A stretch of 64,000 nt of DNA, taken from Acanthaster planci. Its lineage: Eukaryota; Echinodermata; Asteroidea; Valvatida; Acanthasteridae. The notes under the pieces were generated by a model. The model was not told the DNA's origin, ran no database searches, and saw nothing but the letters and a program-made list of their open reading frames with translations. The position numbers were made by a program, and so were the translations under genes. How positions within the stretch are numbered: the stretch's first letter is position 1; each line of letters begins with the position of its first letter. The stretch spans positions 925,151 through 989,150 of the forward strand of contig NW_019091367.1 in assembly GCF_001949145.1 (NCBI RefSeq), in the 5' to 3' direction. Below, piece after piece: positions 1 through 11,075 of the stretch.

Positions 1-60
1 AAGCGTGAACGTCGTGTCGTAGTTTTAAAATGTTAGTTATATACAGATTTAACTGTTTGG

Positions 61-690
61 TCACTTCCAGTCTTTTTTTTCTAGGGAGTCAACAACAAAA
101 CAGTCTTTTGCCATGTCGCTCCTCCACCGTCCATGCCTTTTCCAGCATCACTCATTAAGCGGGGCGTTTGCTGCCATTGTTGCGGCTCCTGCCCTAAGTG
201 AATGCCAGCGTATGTTGACATCCCCGCAAACCTCCTTTAGTCTGGCCACGACTGTCTCCTGCGCTCTTGTATAGCTTAATGGTTTGTTTTTGGTAACGAG
301 GTAGCATTTGCCTCTTGTGCTATAGGTAGGTTTTAATAAGAGATGGTCTGAGCTTGGCTCCAACTTTGCGATCATGGTCATGTATTTCTTGAGCAATAAG
401 ACGGAACATGCTTCCGTTACTCCTTTGTGGTTTACTATCGTACTCACGTCTCGATACTTATCCGTTTTGCTGTGTAGATCGACTTGTGATTGGCATGAAA
501 CGTTACATCTTTACAGTTGGTGGCATTGACCTCATTAAATCTCGTGAACCCAGCAAAGCATAATATTAATAGAATCAAGCTCAAATCTCGTAAAACTAAA
601 GCCTCTTCAGACGAAGCGTGTTTCTCACACAGTGCAATTAATTGAGACAATAATTTTTTTGTACCCTTGAGTAATGTACATTTTTCCTTC
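61..690 (-). pseudogene. Broken tyrosine recombinase of a DIRS/Crypton-type element
   Basis: Reading the minus strand from about 690 to 61 gives the catalytic core of a eukaryotic mobile-element tyrosine recombinase. The first active-site Arg sits in GFTRFNEV, the later box in WHSLRAGAATMAAN (H-x-x-R), and the final box in KRHGRWRSDMAKD. Three lesions are visible: a one-base frame shift near 445-475 (the expected KTDKYRD motif is in another frame), an in-frame TGA at 148-150, and Phe (97-99) where the nucleophilic Tyr is expected. It ends at TGA 61-63. Cleavage by this copy should be impossible. DIRS versus Crypton cannot be decided without the rest of the element. Confidence 0.75.
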
Positions 691-730
691 CTCGGTGTTC
701 CAATCTAAGCCCAACCATGTCAACGTGGTC

Positions 731-1116
731 TATAATAATAATAACAACACAAATAATAAATTCATTTATAAAGCGCAAATTTCATATAGATATGTTCAAA
801 TGCGCTGTACAAGGAAGACATTAAGCATGGAACAGAGAATACATTTTATACATAGTTGAGCCGATGGCATACAAGGGCGCCTCGGGCAGCCGCCAAACGA
901 CCCATATTCAGCAACATCAGTAAAGGGGAGACAGTAAGAAGCAGTTACAGCTAGAGGTGGGAGGAAAACACCAGAGGAATGTTCTAGGTAAAACCCAGGG
1001 AGTCAGGTAGCTAGGGACTGAAAACCCAATCCACATGTGGACCGGGCCGGGAATCGAACCCGGGACCACAGAGGTGGAAGGCGAGGAAAGAACTACCTTG
1101 CCAACCTGACTCCCCA
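731..1116 (-). mobile_element. tRNA-derived SINE with ATT-type tail
   Basis: On the minus strand the element starts at about 1116 with a tRNA-like head. An A box (TGGCAAGGTAG) lies at 1103-1093 and a perfect B box (GGTTCGATTCC) at 1060-1050, the normal spacing for an internal RNA polymerase III promoter. A body of about 300 bases follows and the element ends in an ATT/TTA-rich tail at 760-731, next to a GCGC-TTTATAA motif. Both ends being present suggests a full-length insertion. I saw no clear target-site duplication. Confidence 0.75.
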
Positions 1117-1462
1117 GATCCTTTCAAGGCGATCCCAGGTAGGTACTGTGACCAAACAGGGGTAGGCATGGATGCCAGTCTAAGTCATTAATTATTAATG
1201 CATGCGTTGACCAATCAGCGGTGCATAGAGCACTGGGGCCTGGGCGCTTCCGTCGTGCTGAGGGCGCACGTTGTTAGTTTCGCTGCTGGGTCGCAGAGTG
1301 ACAGGAAGGCCGCCGAACGTTAAGCGTCGTGAGCTTTACATTGCGCCGACTGTGAGGTAGCTAGGGACGCTGCATTAGAGAGCGCTGCGTCGTATCGACC
1401 GGTAGGTGGAGTGGTACATGTAGTAGTGAAAATGGATTCAAGCTATTCATGGTGACCGACAA
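1117..1462. other. Intergenic, no gene seen
   Basis: No coding signal recognised. The stretch is GC-richer than its surroundings between about 1200 and 1400. Confidence 0.5.
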
Positions 1463-1602
1463 CTAAGGTGGAAAGCTTGCGGTAGCATCATGCAAGGATA
1501 CGATCTTTTTTGGGAGTCTGTATGGTAACCTTTTCAGAACCATACAGACTCACAAAAGAGATCCAATCCTTGCATGGTGCTACCGCAAGCTTTCCACCTT
1601 AG
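1463..1602. repeat. Hairpin with 64-bp inverted arms
   Basis: Arms 1463-1526 and 1539-1602 are near-perfect reverse complements with a 12-base spacer. The arm carries a GCGGTAGCA block and an ATCTCTTTTGTGAGT block that recur, with their spacing roughly kept, at 42331-42398. This indicates a dispersed hairpin repeat family. Confidence 0.8.
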
Positions 1603-3305
1603 TAGTGAATTGTTTATTGGGTCTTGGTTAGAGTGGGAACAGTCTAGAGCGTAGTTTGTTTTATCCCTTGCGTGAGAGCTGGAGGTATGGTGATTCGTTG
1701 TAGATATCTGGCCGTCTGTGAACACCGTAGGTTGGGTGACGGCTGGGTTGCGATCCAGGTATCATTGAACTGGCTTGCCTTGCGCTCTGGTTCTTGTAAG
1801 GGGTATTGTCTCTTGGATTAATCGACCCTGGGTAGTGAGGATGATTATCCCTTGATTGACTCCACATAGATTATCACTGCTTGCTAGTAGTGTGTATCGT
1901 TGGCAGTAGTCCAGCTTGTATTAGAGTTGCCAGGTGATTAGGTTTACCACGTGACGCTTATTGAAGTGCTTTGTGTGGTGTATTGTATAAATAAACCTTG
2001 TGTTTTGATATGCCTCGTTGATTCATATTTATAATAAACCNNNNNNNNNNNNNNNNNNNNNNNNNNNNNNNNNNNNNNNNNNNNNNNNNNNNNNNNNNNN
2101 NNNNNNTCCCCCCTTGTGTCAGGGTAACCGCTTATCCTTGCGCAAGGTTAATAAATGTATTTGTGGGGTCAGGCCAGGTCAATTCCATCTCCAATCAGGC
2201 TGGTCTCCTGGGTCAGCCACAAGAGTCCCCCCCCCCAAGTCCCTAAGTCTAAGTCCCCCTCCCCAAAAAAAGAAAAAGTCAGAAAACGTGGCAGCAGGAT
2301 TGAATAATTTTGTTAGTAAAAAAAAGTAAAGAAGCAGTGCGTAGGAGAAAAACGAAACAAAACAAGCAAGAACAGGTTTCACAGCAGAGAACAGGAACAA
2401 AACAGCGTTTAACAGACCTGTGTTTAGCTGAAAAAAGGATCAAAGCATGTTTTAATTCTGTTTTGGGGCACAGAAACAGAATAGAAACATGTTTTCAATA
2501 GGAATAAAATAGAAATTCGGGCAGAAATTTTGATTAGAGATCTCACAGCCGGGTGGGGCGGATTCCGTCCCCCTGATTGGCTGGGCCACGCCCAATTTTT
2601 TTAACTACATGCAAAGACACTCATTATCATTACAAATGTGAAGTTTGAACACAATGAGTCCTGTGCTTTTGCTGTAACGTCACTGAACATCAAGCATTCC
2701 AGCAATACCAAATGTAACCTTTTGCTCCTAAACTTTATATCGAGCAATGAAAAGGGGAGGAAAAATACTTTAAATATACCGTTTTGATATACGGGGCTCA
2801 GAGGGATACCCCAGATAAATATCTACCAAATGAATAAAATACAGAACTTTCACTGCGGAATAATATCCCGCTTTTATGCTTCGGGATGGAGTAATAATCT
2901 CAGTTACAACATCACTGTGTGGTAATATCCCGGTTGCGGCCCTTGATGGAAGTTTCCCCATCAACTTTTTGATTGTATCTTGTTTACAGTCCGAAATAAA
3001 AAGATGGAAAGTCAGCTATACAAGTAATTAAAAATCTTCGTAAAGTTTGAGTGACAAAAATGCCATTGCTGGCATGCCCATAAGGGTCCTACTCCTTATA
3101 ATATAAACCTAACAACCGTACCGAATAGTTATGTGAACAAAATGTTAGTTCGTTAATCAGAAATTGGACGTTTCAAAACATGTCTGTAAAAACATCTTTA
3201 TACATGGCGAAATGTTACTGTTTTCTAGGATGTGTGTGAAAAGAACCCATAGGTCACATTTGAATATACCAATTGTTCGAAATGAGCAAATAAACGCATG
3301 AACTC
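1603..3305. other. Intergenic with assembly gap, no gene seen
   Basis: No gene is supported. The stretch before the gap (1616-2040) ends in an AATAAA-rich sequence and might be a long terminal repeat flank, but no partner is visible. The part after the gap is C- and A-rich low-complexity DNA up to about 2520, then ordinary AT-rich spacer. Confidence 0.5.
2041..2106. other. Assembly gap (66 N)
   Basis: Run of N; anything translated through it is meaningless. Confidence 1.
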
Positions 3306-3575
3306 ATTATTGGGAGATATATTTGCCCAAAGTCACGGTTGATATGAGATAGTCTGAATGGACTGTGAGGGCTCAGTAGGTTTGCATTGTAAGCGTTGGC
3401 AGACAGATAGCGTAAAACGAAGTAAGCAAATATCCCTGGGCCCCAGAATACAAAGTTCTTTGATAGCACGAGCTATTATTGGGAGATATATTTGCCCAAA
3501 GTCATGAATGATAAGAGACAGTCTAAATTGACCATGACTTTGTAGTCGCAGTAGGCCTACATTGTGAATGTTGTT
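3306..3575. repeat. Direct repeat, two copies about 170 bp apart
   Basis: The block ATTGGGAGATATATTTGCCC and about 90 following bases occur at about 3307-3395 and again, diverged, at about 3477-3575. Confidence 0.7.
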
Positions 3576-3673
3576 CATTGTGCAGGCCTGCTACACAGAG
3601 AGAATAAACACTTACAGTAAGTAGACTGTCGCGTAAGAGCGCAAGCGGTTGAGTAGTCCATGAATAATACGGA

Positions 3674-3815
3674 CGAGTCACAAGAGTGCGCCTACAAGAA
3701 TTTGCAACGCGTTGGCCAATCACGATGCACGAAATCTGTCAACCCAATGCGCGTTTGGAAAGGGTCAACAGGTTTCGCGCATTGTGATTAGCCAACGCGC
3801 TGTACCGCACACAAT
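3674..3815. mobile_element. Decayed palindromic MITE (family copy 1)
   Basis: This is a foldback of about 140 bp whose arms contain TTTGCAACGCGTTGGCCAAT and its complement. It matches the better-preserved copy at 31201-31365. There is no coding capacity, so it is a non-autonomous element. Confidence 0.6.
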
Positions 3816-3849
3816 GGAGTATGGTGTGCTATAGTCGCCAAATGTGCCT

Positions 3850-4092
3850 TGCGTCGTCCCGTCGCCACGACGCGACGCCACGACGCGACGCTACGACAGC
3901 TCTGTGGCGTCGTGCCGTCGACCCATCGCGTTGTGCCGACGGTGCGACGACACGACGCGACGGCAAGACATCAGGACGCGACAGCACTACGGCAGGACGC
4001 AACAGCCTAACCCACACTGCATAAAAACCATACAATGACAGGCGACGCGATGCAACGACTGCACGACGCGATGCTACGACAGCACAACGCGA
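3850..4092. repeat. ACGACGCGAC-type satellite tract
   Basis: About 240 bases of degenerate short-period repeats built from ACGACGCGAC and GCTACGACAG units. Arg-rich open frames here on both strands are repeat artefacts, not genes. Confidence 0.8.
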
Positions 4093-5281
4093 CATCGCGG
4101 CGGGGGGTTCTCTCCATTTCATATCCTGCTTCATATGCACAAGATATCGTCGACTGACAACCTGTCAAGACCCACCATTATGTTGTGCGAAAACCTGGCG
4201 TCGACGTTCAGTTCTTCCAAAGCGGGTAGTTTTAGACACGAAGAAGAAAACAATACAAATTTACCAATGGGAACAGTGCTATTGCATGTTAGTTCTCTGG
4301 AAACAAGCAAGGAGCACAACTTTTTGTTGCCAGGGGCCTATCGCGAGATACACTTGCATACCCTCTGTTGTGGATTGACGCGGTGTGGGACTAGCAAAGG
4401 AATGTCCGGTGGAGACACTGGACATGGTACTCGGTCTTGGCTATGTTTATTATCTCTGCATAGATAATCTCCATCTAGGTTCATGCATGGGAAGCCCGTT
4501 CTGATAGAAAATATGATACAAAACAAGTATATGTATTTAGGAAAGATAATCCTACACGAGGAATCCAAGAAGAGGGCGCATTTATGTTTGTTTACGATGA
4601 TGATTGAGGAATGGCATGTATTTCAGACAGTTATGGATTCTGAGATTTTGGAATGGAATTGGGTGTCTGAATATTAATCACTCTTTATAGGGATCAGTTA
4701 TCTAACTATATCAATTACTCCTTTAACCCAAAGATTAATTAAAAGGTAGTGAAACAGATTCCCTACCGTCATTTATCCGGCCATTATTTGGTATGAATTT
4801 TTACGCTCCGTGACAGTGGCTCGCAGGCTTTTTTTGTTGTCATCGCGCGGTGGTGTCCTCCACATCTAAGCTAAACTTTTCGCAACACCCTTGGTACAGA
4901 GACTGGTTTAAAAGGGTCACAGAAACTCTCTAGTACTACTTTGGCCACATGTGACGCGTAGAGAAAGGCCACACGCAGTACAAGAGGTTCACTGTGACCT
5001 GCCCAACCCTGTGTGCGGCAGCTATTCGCTAAGCCCCTCTCATCCCTTCTGCAGTCCAACATGTACTTCGTGCCCATTGCAGCGGTGAAAGAGCTCCCAA
5101 TTCCCATAAGTCTTCATCAACACCTATTCAATTGTTCTTTTGTATTATATTAACGTTTTTGTTTCTGTCTTAATATTCACTCCTTTCTTCTTTTATTACA
5201 CAGGATATTTCCTATTTTTAGAGAGGCAGTTAAGTTCAGCGAGTGGACAGTGTCTACCATTGTAGCTCTGATATAACATCC
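4093..5281. other. Upstream spacer of the sulfotransferase-like gene
   Basis: Short open frames are present (the longest, 4135-4467 plus) but none resembles a known protein. A pyrimidine-rich tract and AG at about 5239-5240 could be a 3' splice site of a 5'-UTR intron for the next gene. Confidence 0.4.
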
Positions 5282-6097
5282 ATGGCAACGCAAAAGAGAG
5301 TCCTAGTGTGGAGCACCCCACGCTCTCTCTCCACAGTACTTATGAGGGCACTGTCGCAGCTTCCCGATTCCCTGGTCATTCATGAGTACCTGTTGTTAGT
5401 GGGTAAAAATGAGGAACCCGACATACTGGGGGATCAGAAGGCTAAGATGCAAAACTGGGACTCTGAGCCTAGCTTCAACATCCTAAAGTGGAAGGAGATG
5501 TACGAGGAACCATACCATGACAAGTCATTCGTTTTCGGCAAAGAAATCGCCTCTAGCTTGGGAAGAAAGGTAGAGATGATACCTGATGGTTACACTCACG
5601 TCTTTCTGATGCACAACCCTTTCAAGTCAATTCCATCTAATGAGAAATCACTTTCATTTTTCCCACGCGATTTGAGGTTTTCAGTCATGCTAAAGCCCAA
5701 CCAGTTCGAAGCCCTGGCTCATATATACGACTACGTCACCACAACGCTCGGCCAATCAAAGCCCGTGGTGTTGGACGCCAGTGACCTTTTGGCCAACCCT
5801 GCGAAAACCTTGCAACTGTTCTGCAAGGCCACTGGATTGCCGTTCAGCCAGAAACTACTTCGCTGGGAGCAGGTCAAAGAGAGGCCCCCCTCCAACTTGC
5901 TGCTTCCAACGTTTATGTGGGACAACGGCAAGGCATTCGGGGTCTTCAAGACTGCATTTGAGAGCACATGCTTCCATAAGGAGACAACAGGTGTAGCAAA
6001 GGAGACAGACCCCATCAGTCCTGAAATTGAGCAACTGATCCAAGATGCTTTGCCGTACTATGAAAAATTGTACAAGTATCGTTTGGAAACGGTGTAG
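5282..6097 (+). CDS. P-loop sulfotransferase-like protein, intronless
   Basis: This 271-residue protein is related to a sulfotransferase-fold family that databases often mislabel as branched-chain aminotransferase-like. The PAPS 5'-phosphate-binding loop is clear at residues 10-20 (WSTPRSLSTVL). The 3'-phosphate region is recognisable at 107-119 (VFLMHNPFKSIPS), but position 111 is His where the family usually has Arg. A C-terminal stretch around 165-200 (LDASDLLANP, then LLRWE) fits the fold. I start at the ATG at 5282; an in-frame GTG 39 bases upstream is an unlikely start. Length is normal for a single-domain cytosolic family member. There is no intron, signal peptide or membrane segment. 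Substrate is unknown. A poly(A) signal follows at 6294. Confidence 0.85.
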   Translation: MATQKRVLVWSTPRSLSTVLMRALSQLPDSLVIHEYLLLVGKNEEPDILGDQKAKMQNWDSEPSFNILKWKEMYEEPYHDKSFVFGKEIASSLGRKVEMIPDGYTHVFLMHNPFKSIPSNEKSLSFFPRDLRFSVMLKPNQFEALAHIYDYVTTTLGQSKPVVLDASDLLANPAKTLQLFCKATGLPFSQKLLRWEQVKERPPSNLLLPTFMWDNGKAFGVFKTAFESTCFHKETTGVAKETDPISPEIEQLIQDALPYYEKLYKYRLETV

Positions 6098-6293
6098 ATA
6101 ACTGTAGTACATACGGCGAATTGAAGTAAACTTATGCACGAATAGCAACATTTTCGTTGATTGCTTTTATATCAAAGCTATAGCCCGCAGTATAATAACT
6201 TAAAAGGTGAGTTTGGTCACGTTGTTTTCGCTGTGGCACTGTAATTTTCTTGTTCGTTCAGAATTTTTGTATTGGTACATTTGGCCACTTTTG

Positions 6294-6299
6294 AATAAA
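6294..6299 (+). promoter_or_regulatory. Probable poly(A) signal AATAAA
   Basis: AATAAA lies about 200 bases after the stop of the sulfotransferase-like gene, a sensible 3'-UTR length. Confidence 0.5.
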
Positions 6300-6412
6300 A
6301 ACATTCAACGGTAAATGCAATTTTCCTTGAGCACAAGTACCACCTCATTGGCTGAAAAGAGCCATGCCTGTGACACGCCTTTCACATTTCATGCATTATC
6401 GTTCAAGAACAA

Positions 6413-6893
6413 GTGAGGTGAAGAGGCGTGTTTTGGCGACCCCTAGCCAGAAACGTGTTTGTGACGTCAAAGCAATAACCGGGAACGTGTTAAGGGTAGC
6501 CAACAAAAACAAAGAACCGCAAACGGTTATGTCATCCATCACCTGACAGAGGCAAGCACAAGGAAGCAGACAACACCGTTGATGAACATCATTTCCACTC
6601 AGTATTCGGCATTTTTCTCACAAATGCTGCTCTTTCTATAAACGCAAGTTCTAGAACAAAGCCTGTCTTGGATTTGTTGCATGTGACAAAAAATTTTCAG
6701 GAGAGGGACGACAAAAAATGTTTATTTGCCATCATTTCGAACCGGCGCCTAACCAACTCCAACTTTTCGTTCCTGTTCGGTCTGAACAATGACGTCAAAG
6801 AGGCATACCCAAGTCGCAAAACGCTTAACCAATGACCACTGAAGTTGAAAGGCGTTCATGGCTCGGGTCGCTAAAACATGCCCCTGTTCCCAC
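6413..6893. mobile_element. MITE-like element with imperfect terminal inverted repeats
   Basis: The ends 6413-6460 and about 6850-6893 are imperfect inverted repeats (GCGTGTTTTGGCGACCC against the complement of GGGTCGCTAAAACATGC). The interior of about 390 bases has no gene. Confidence 0.5.
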
Positions 6894-8211
6894 AAAAGGG
6901 GCTTAGAAAATTACGCCCCGCTTGGGGCGTCTATTGGACCAAATGTTGTACTTCAACTTTTACGGAGGTGTTAATTGCTCGGTATATGTACATATTGGAT
7001 CTAGAGCACCCCCTATATGGTACTCTTGGTAAGTTACTCTTTGTATTGTAAAGTGTAACACGCAAATACACTGTTTGACTTTTTACTTTACATTTGAAAA
7101 GTTAAACCACGATGTCATCGTTTGAAACTTGACTTGCGGTGATTACTTACCTGTAAACCACTAGAAACCCATAGTAAACCATTGCCCTACTTTAAATTAC
7201 CTAAATGAGATGAAACAAAGCTTAATTGAGCAAACAAAACGTTGACATGGGCCAAGTCATCAGTCAATCAGTAATCTGTCTGGTTTAGTGACAGGACTTT
7301 ATCTCCATGGCCATACAATTATGAAAATAATCACAAAATTCATCAGAAAAACTGCCAAACTCTTACGTTGCCGTCTACAGTAAATTCCAGTTAGTGGATG
7401 AAAACAGTAACATCCATCAAAATAGTATCAAGGCCTTTGCGGGATTATAAAAAAATCTTTTATTAAATTTAATAATATTAAGTGTTGCAGATTTTACATG
7501 GTACTATAAAAGCGAATTCTGTATTATTACTTAAGCTCGCACTTTGACATTGTGTGCATCCTCTCTTGTGATTATCAGAGAGCATTATGTATGTTCCAAA
7601 AACGGGAACTTCGTTTGAAAAGTGTGTTTGGATTACCAAAATGAGTAAACAATAAGTAAACTTTTCAATAAATTAACTGACAATTAACAGTTACCAACAA
7701 TGTACAAGCAATGTCTGAGTGTGCAAAGCGTATGTTTTGGAATAAGTCTGCTCGGGAGACCACTCGAAACATTCCATTTCTACATAATTCACCACTGGGA
7801 TGAATCTTGCTTCCGGTAAAGTTGGATGAAGAAAGTTATTTTTTTGGGGGGGGGTACTAAAGGCACGCGCAGGGTGGAGTGGTAAGTTTGGGGTGGTAGC
7901 TGTGACTATCCAATTACAGTAGCATAGCACTATCAAACCGTACCAGACAATACTTGGCACTTAAATACGCATGTGCGTAAAATCTTGGGGGATGAGGATA
8001 TGTAGGCCCCCCCCCCCGTTTTGACCAAGGGGATGACTATTCTCCGAACAATTTTTGTGAGGAGAAAAAAATAAGGCGTATATTGAAGAATTTTTGGACT
8101 TGCCAACAGCAAAAATGTGACTCAAAATGGACTCAAAAAGGAGAACAATAACAAAAGTCATAATTATGCCGCCCTGATGTAAGAATCTGCAGCCCTATCA
8201 GTAAATATGGC
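6894..8211. other. Spacer, no gene seen
   Basis: AT-rich DNA without recognisable coding sequence. It contains a T7G9 tract at 7839-7854 and a C-run near 8008. Confidence 0.5.
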
Positions 8212-8372
8212 AGATGTACATCTGTGTCACGAACATCATCCTCTATCTAGTGTCATATTGGGCCGCCATCCCTTCCCCCCATGCCCCGCTTTTCGAATTT
8301 CCATGACCGGGCAAGTCATCCTCAATCTTCCCCACCCCGAATATCCGGCACAAATTTAAACCACTGTCTCTA
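8212..8372. repeat. Dispersed repeat, copy 1
   Basis: Shares an ordered set of blocks (ATCTGTGTCACGAACAT, CCGCTTTTC, CCGGCACAAA) with 53083-53226. Confidence 0.6.
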
Positions 8373-10409
8373 CAGATGATCTCTTAAGTTCAAGATTGCT
8401 CAAACTGGTGACGTTTGTGCGACATTAGTAAAAAAGCAGTATGTAAAAGGCTGTCGTGAAAAATGGAACTGATAAAAAGGGAATTAATTGTTACAATAAT
8501 GGAGGCGATGGGGATAATCCCTTATCCCGCTCCCCTTTTGCAATGACATGGGAAGCGGAATACACTCAAGAACTTAGAGGCAGTGGATGCCCGGGGCTTG
8601 GTGAACATGAGTTCATTGGGGAGATGTTCAAGAAACGTTTCCCAGTAGTCAAGCAGTCAAGTGAGTCAGTGAATAAAATAAGGTTTTTTTTTTTTGAAAG
8701 TCCAGACGGGAAAACGGCTACATCTAGATACGTGCAGACGTCATGAGCGCAAGCGTGTGCCTTTAGACTGCAGTGGAGAATTCAGCAGTTCACAGTCGCA
8801 ATGAACAATGGGCCTCAAGCTGGACCAAGAGAGGGCGCAGTTTAGCAACGGAGGCTCACGTCGCTGGTTCGCGAACAACTGTGAAACGCATGCGTAACGG
8901 TCGCGTCGTTGCAAACAAATGTACGCTGCTGATCATTATAGCTCTTTCAAACTGATAAGGGGGTGCTTCTGTTCACAGCGGACTAGTATTGTACCGGCAG
9001 GGCAAAATGAACATGAACAGTGCCAGTTTTCTGGGGTCTTTAACATCTTTAACACGGCAATCTTCGTCTAGTTCCATGCTAACATTATCTCAGAGAACTC
9101 ATATTCATGACATGGAATTCAGACCTAAGGCAACTTCAGTATTTACTTTCCACGAAAAAAGCCTCCAAATTTACGAATCACAAAAAACACAGTAAAATAT
9201 CATGCATTGCAGGACTCGGTTTAAAACAATAAAATGATAATTTTTTTTGGGGGGGGGTGGAGGGAAAAACCTTAAAATTGTCCGCAGCTAGTTTCAAACA
9301 TAGGCCCTTGTGTCTTCAAAAGAATCAAAACTTCGTAACGTGCACGTTGATAAATTGGCCACACGTTCATTTGGTTACGAACGGTGAGTTTAACACTTGA
9401 GCCCACTTGAGGGCAAGTTTTTGTTAGCCTTGTTCAATATCCACTCGTCCGTTTTTTTTTCATAGGGGCACCTGGGGGCACCGGGATTTTTTTTGGGGGG
9501 GGGCGTGCCCTCAGGCCCCCCATGGCTACGCCACTGCTTGGGCCTATTGGCTATACTGCATCAGTTCAATGTCAGTGTTAAAACGTGAAACCGGATGACA
9601 GCAAGACATACATGATACACTCCATTAGAGGAAGGAATTACGTTTATCAGTTTGTATTCAAAGGGGACTGCGAATCAAACATTCACTTTGGTTTTGTTAA
9701 ATGAATATAAATGCAAGTAACATAAAATATTCTTTAAACTCCATGCACCCGTAGCGTCACTCGCGCTCCATGATTTTATTTAAAAAGTGTGGGCGATTCC
9801 ATTTGGAAGGTACCATCTCCATCACCCCATTCATACTGAATAATGGAGTGGAAAACAGGAGGGCAAAAGAGACACTCAGAATGACAGGTTGTAATGTAAA
9901 GTTTGAACTTCACTTCAACTGTCCAATTGAGTTTTATATGCACAAGATATAGGCCTACATTTTTTTTTACACATTTAGCAACACAAATACACTGCAACAT
10001 CTACACGGAAATGATAAAGGCCTACCGACATTTTGTTGAGGCTTGCATCTACTGCTCCACGCAAGCCGTATAACCATAATGCTGAAGATTAATCCAGATC
10101 TGACATATGGCACACGCTGTAAGGATTCGACCAAGCTTAAACTAAGAGCCAGTTTCATACCGATAAAAGAAACGCTTTGAGTGAGCTACTTTGAACAAAG
10201 ACTGAAAATATCAAGTTTGATAAGCCACTTTAAATTCTATCGATTATACCGGTACTTACAATCAGCGCTCAAAATTGCATTTTGCAAACTATTAAACCAA
10301 CCTTAAGCAATGATTACGGTTGTATCTGCAAGACAAATTAGAATTTTAAAATCTTCTCAACTCGATGCACTTGTCGAAGTATCACTCCAAATTTTTTGAT
10401 TTGGTGTCT
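8373..10409. other. Spacer, no gene seen
   Basis: Only short open frames. T8G9 tracts lie at 9241-9257 and 9487-9503. On the minus strand at 9537 a CAGTGGCGTAGCC end resembles the hAT-type ends at 46838 and 40961. Confidence 0.45.
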
Positions 10410-10720
10410 CTAAACGGAATTTTCTTCAAGGTCAGCCAGTGGGGCCTCAAAAATATTTCCATTTGAGCTGAATCGTTCAAAATCATCCAGGGTATTAGTG
10501 AGTAATGTTTTTATATGTATCTCCATACCACAAATCAGATCACTATTGTTGTAAAGACAATGCCATCCTAAAGAATAAATACATGACCCTGGGCGCGGCA
10601 TAGAATTTTATACATACTGAATGTATTGTTACTTACCAACATCGTTTGCTACACATTCTCTGCCACTGCATTTGTACCAAGCAATAGGTTCGACCTTAGG
10701 CAACAAAAGGCTTGTTTGTT
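10410..10720 (-). CDS. Last two exons of an unrecognised minus-strand gene
   Basis: Two exons fit together in phase. Exon X runs 10720-10637, after a TTTATTTTAG acceptor and before a GTAAGT donor. Exon Y runs 10567-10410, after TTATTCTTTAG and ending in TAG. Both junctions are phase 1, and the frame is open through the joint (CVANDV-G-WHCLYNNS). The visible 3' end is about 79 residues and is Cys-containing (WYKC, GREC, WHC, LICG) with an acidic end (DLEENSV). I do not recognise the family. Upstream exons, expected at higher coordinates, were not found; the 11-20 kb inverted-repeat region may separate them. It could also be a relic of a mobile element. Confidence 0.4.
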
Positions 10721-11075
10721 CTAAAATAAACCCCAGATAACCCATTTTGTGCAAATATTGGAAGGCTAGGCAAGAGGGGACGTCACATGTGGAGTTTACA
10801 GTACTGACGCGCCATTTATCATCAAATGGCATATACCTTAGGTATTAACCAGTTGTTGACCTTCAACAGCAACCTTCCAACATTAGCAAGACTATTACAG
10901 CATGATCAAAAACATGCACAAAAAGTGTTAAACCTTAGGTGGGCACATTGGTATTCTTCACCAGGAAATAACAATTTGCAATAATTACAGCTTTAGTAAA
11001 ATCTACAAAATTATATGAGTGAGGGGATCTTCATCAGCAGAGTGGAATCCTACATCCTGCCTACGGCGCCATTTC

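Noticed and set aside
1661-2030. Possible LTR ending in AATAAA-rich sequence before the first gap
   Set aside because: No second copy or element body in view, so it is only a suspicion.
3829-4140. Overlapping Arg/Thr/Ala-rich open frames on both strands
   Set aside because: They translate a short-period ACGACGCG repeat; open in several frames at once, no domain.
5243-5281. Upstream GTG start extending the sulfotransferase-like protein by 13 residues
   Set aside because: GTG is not a usual animal start, and the ATG at 5282 directly precedes the conserved first strand.
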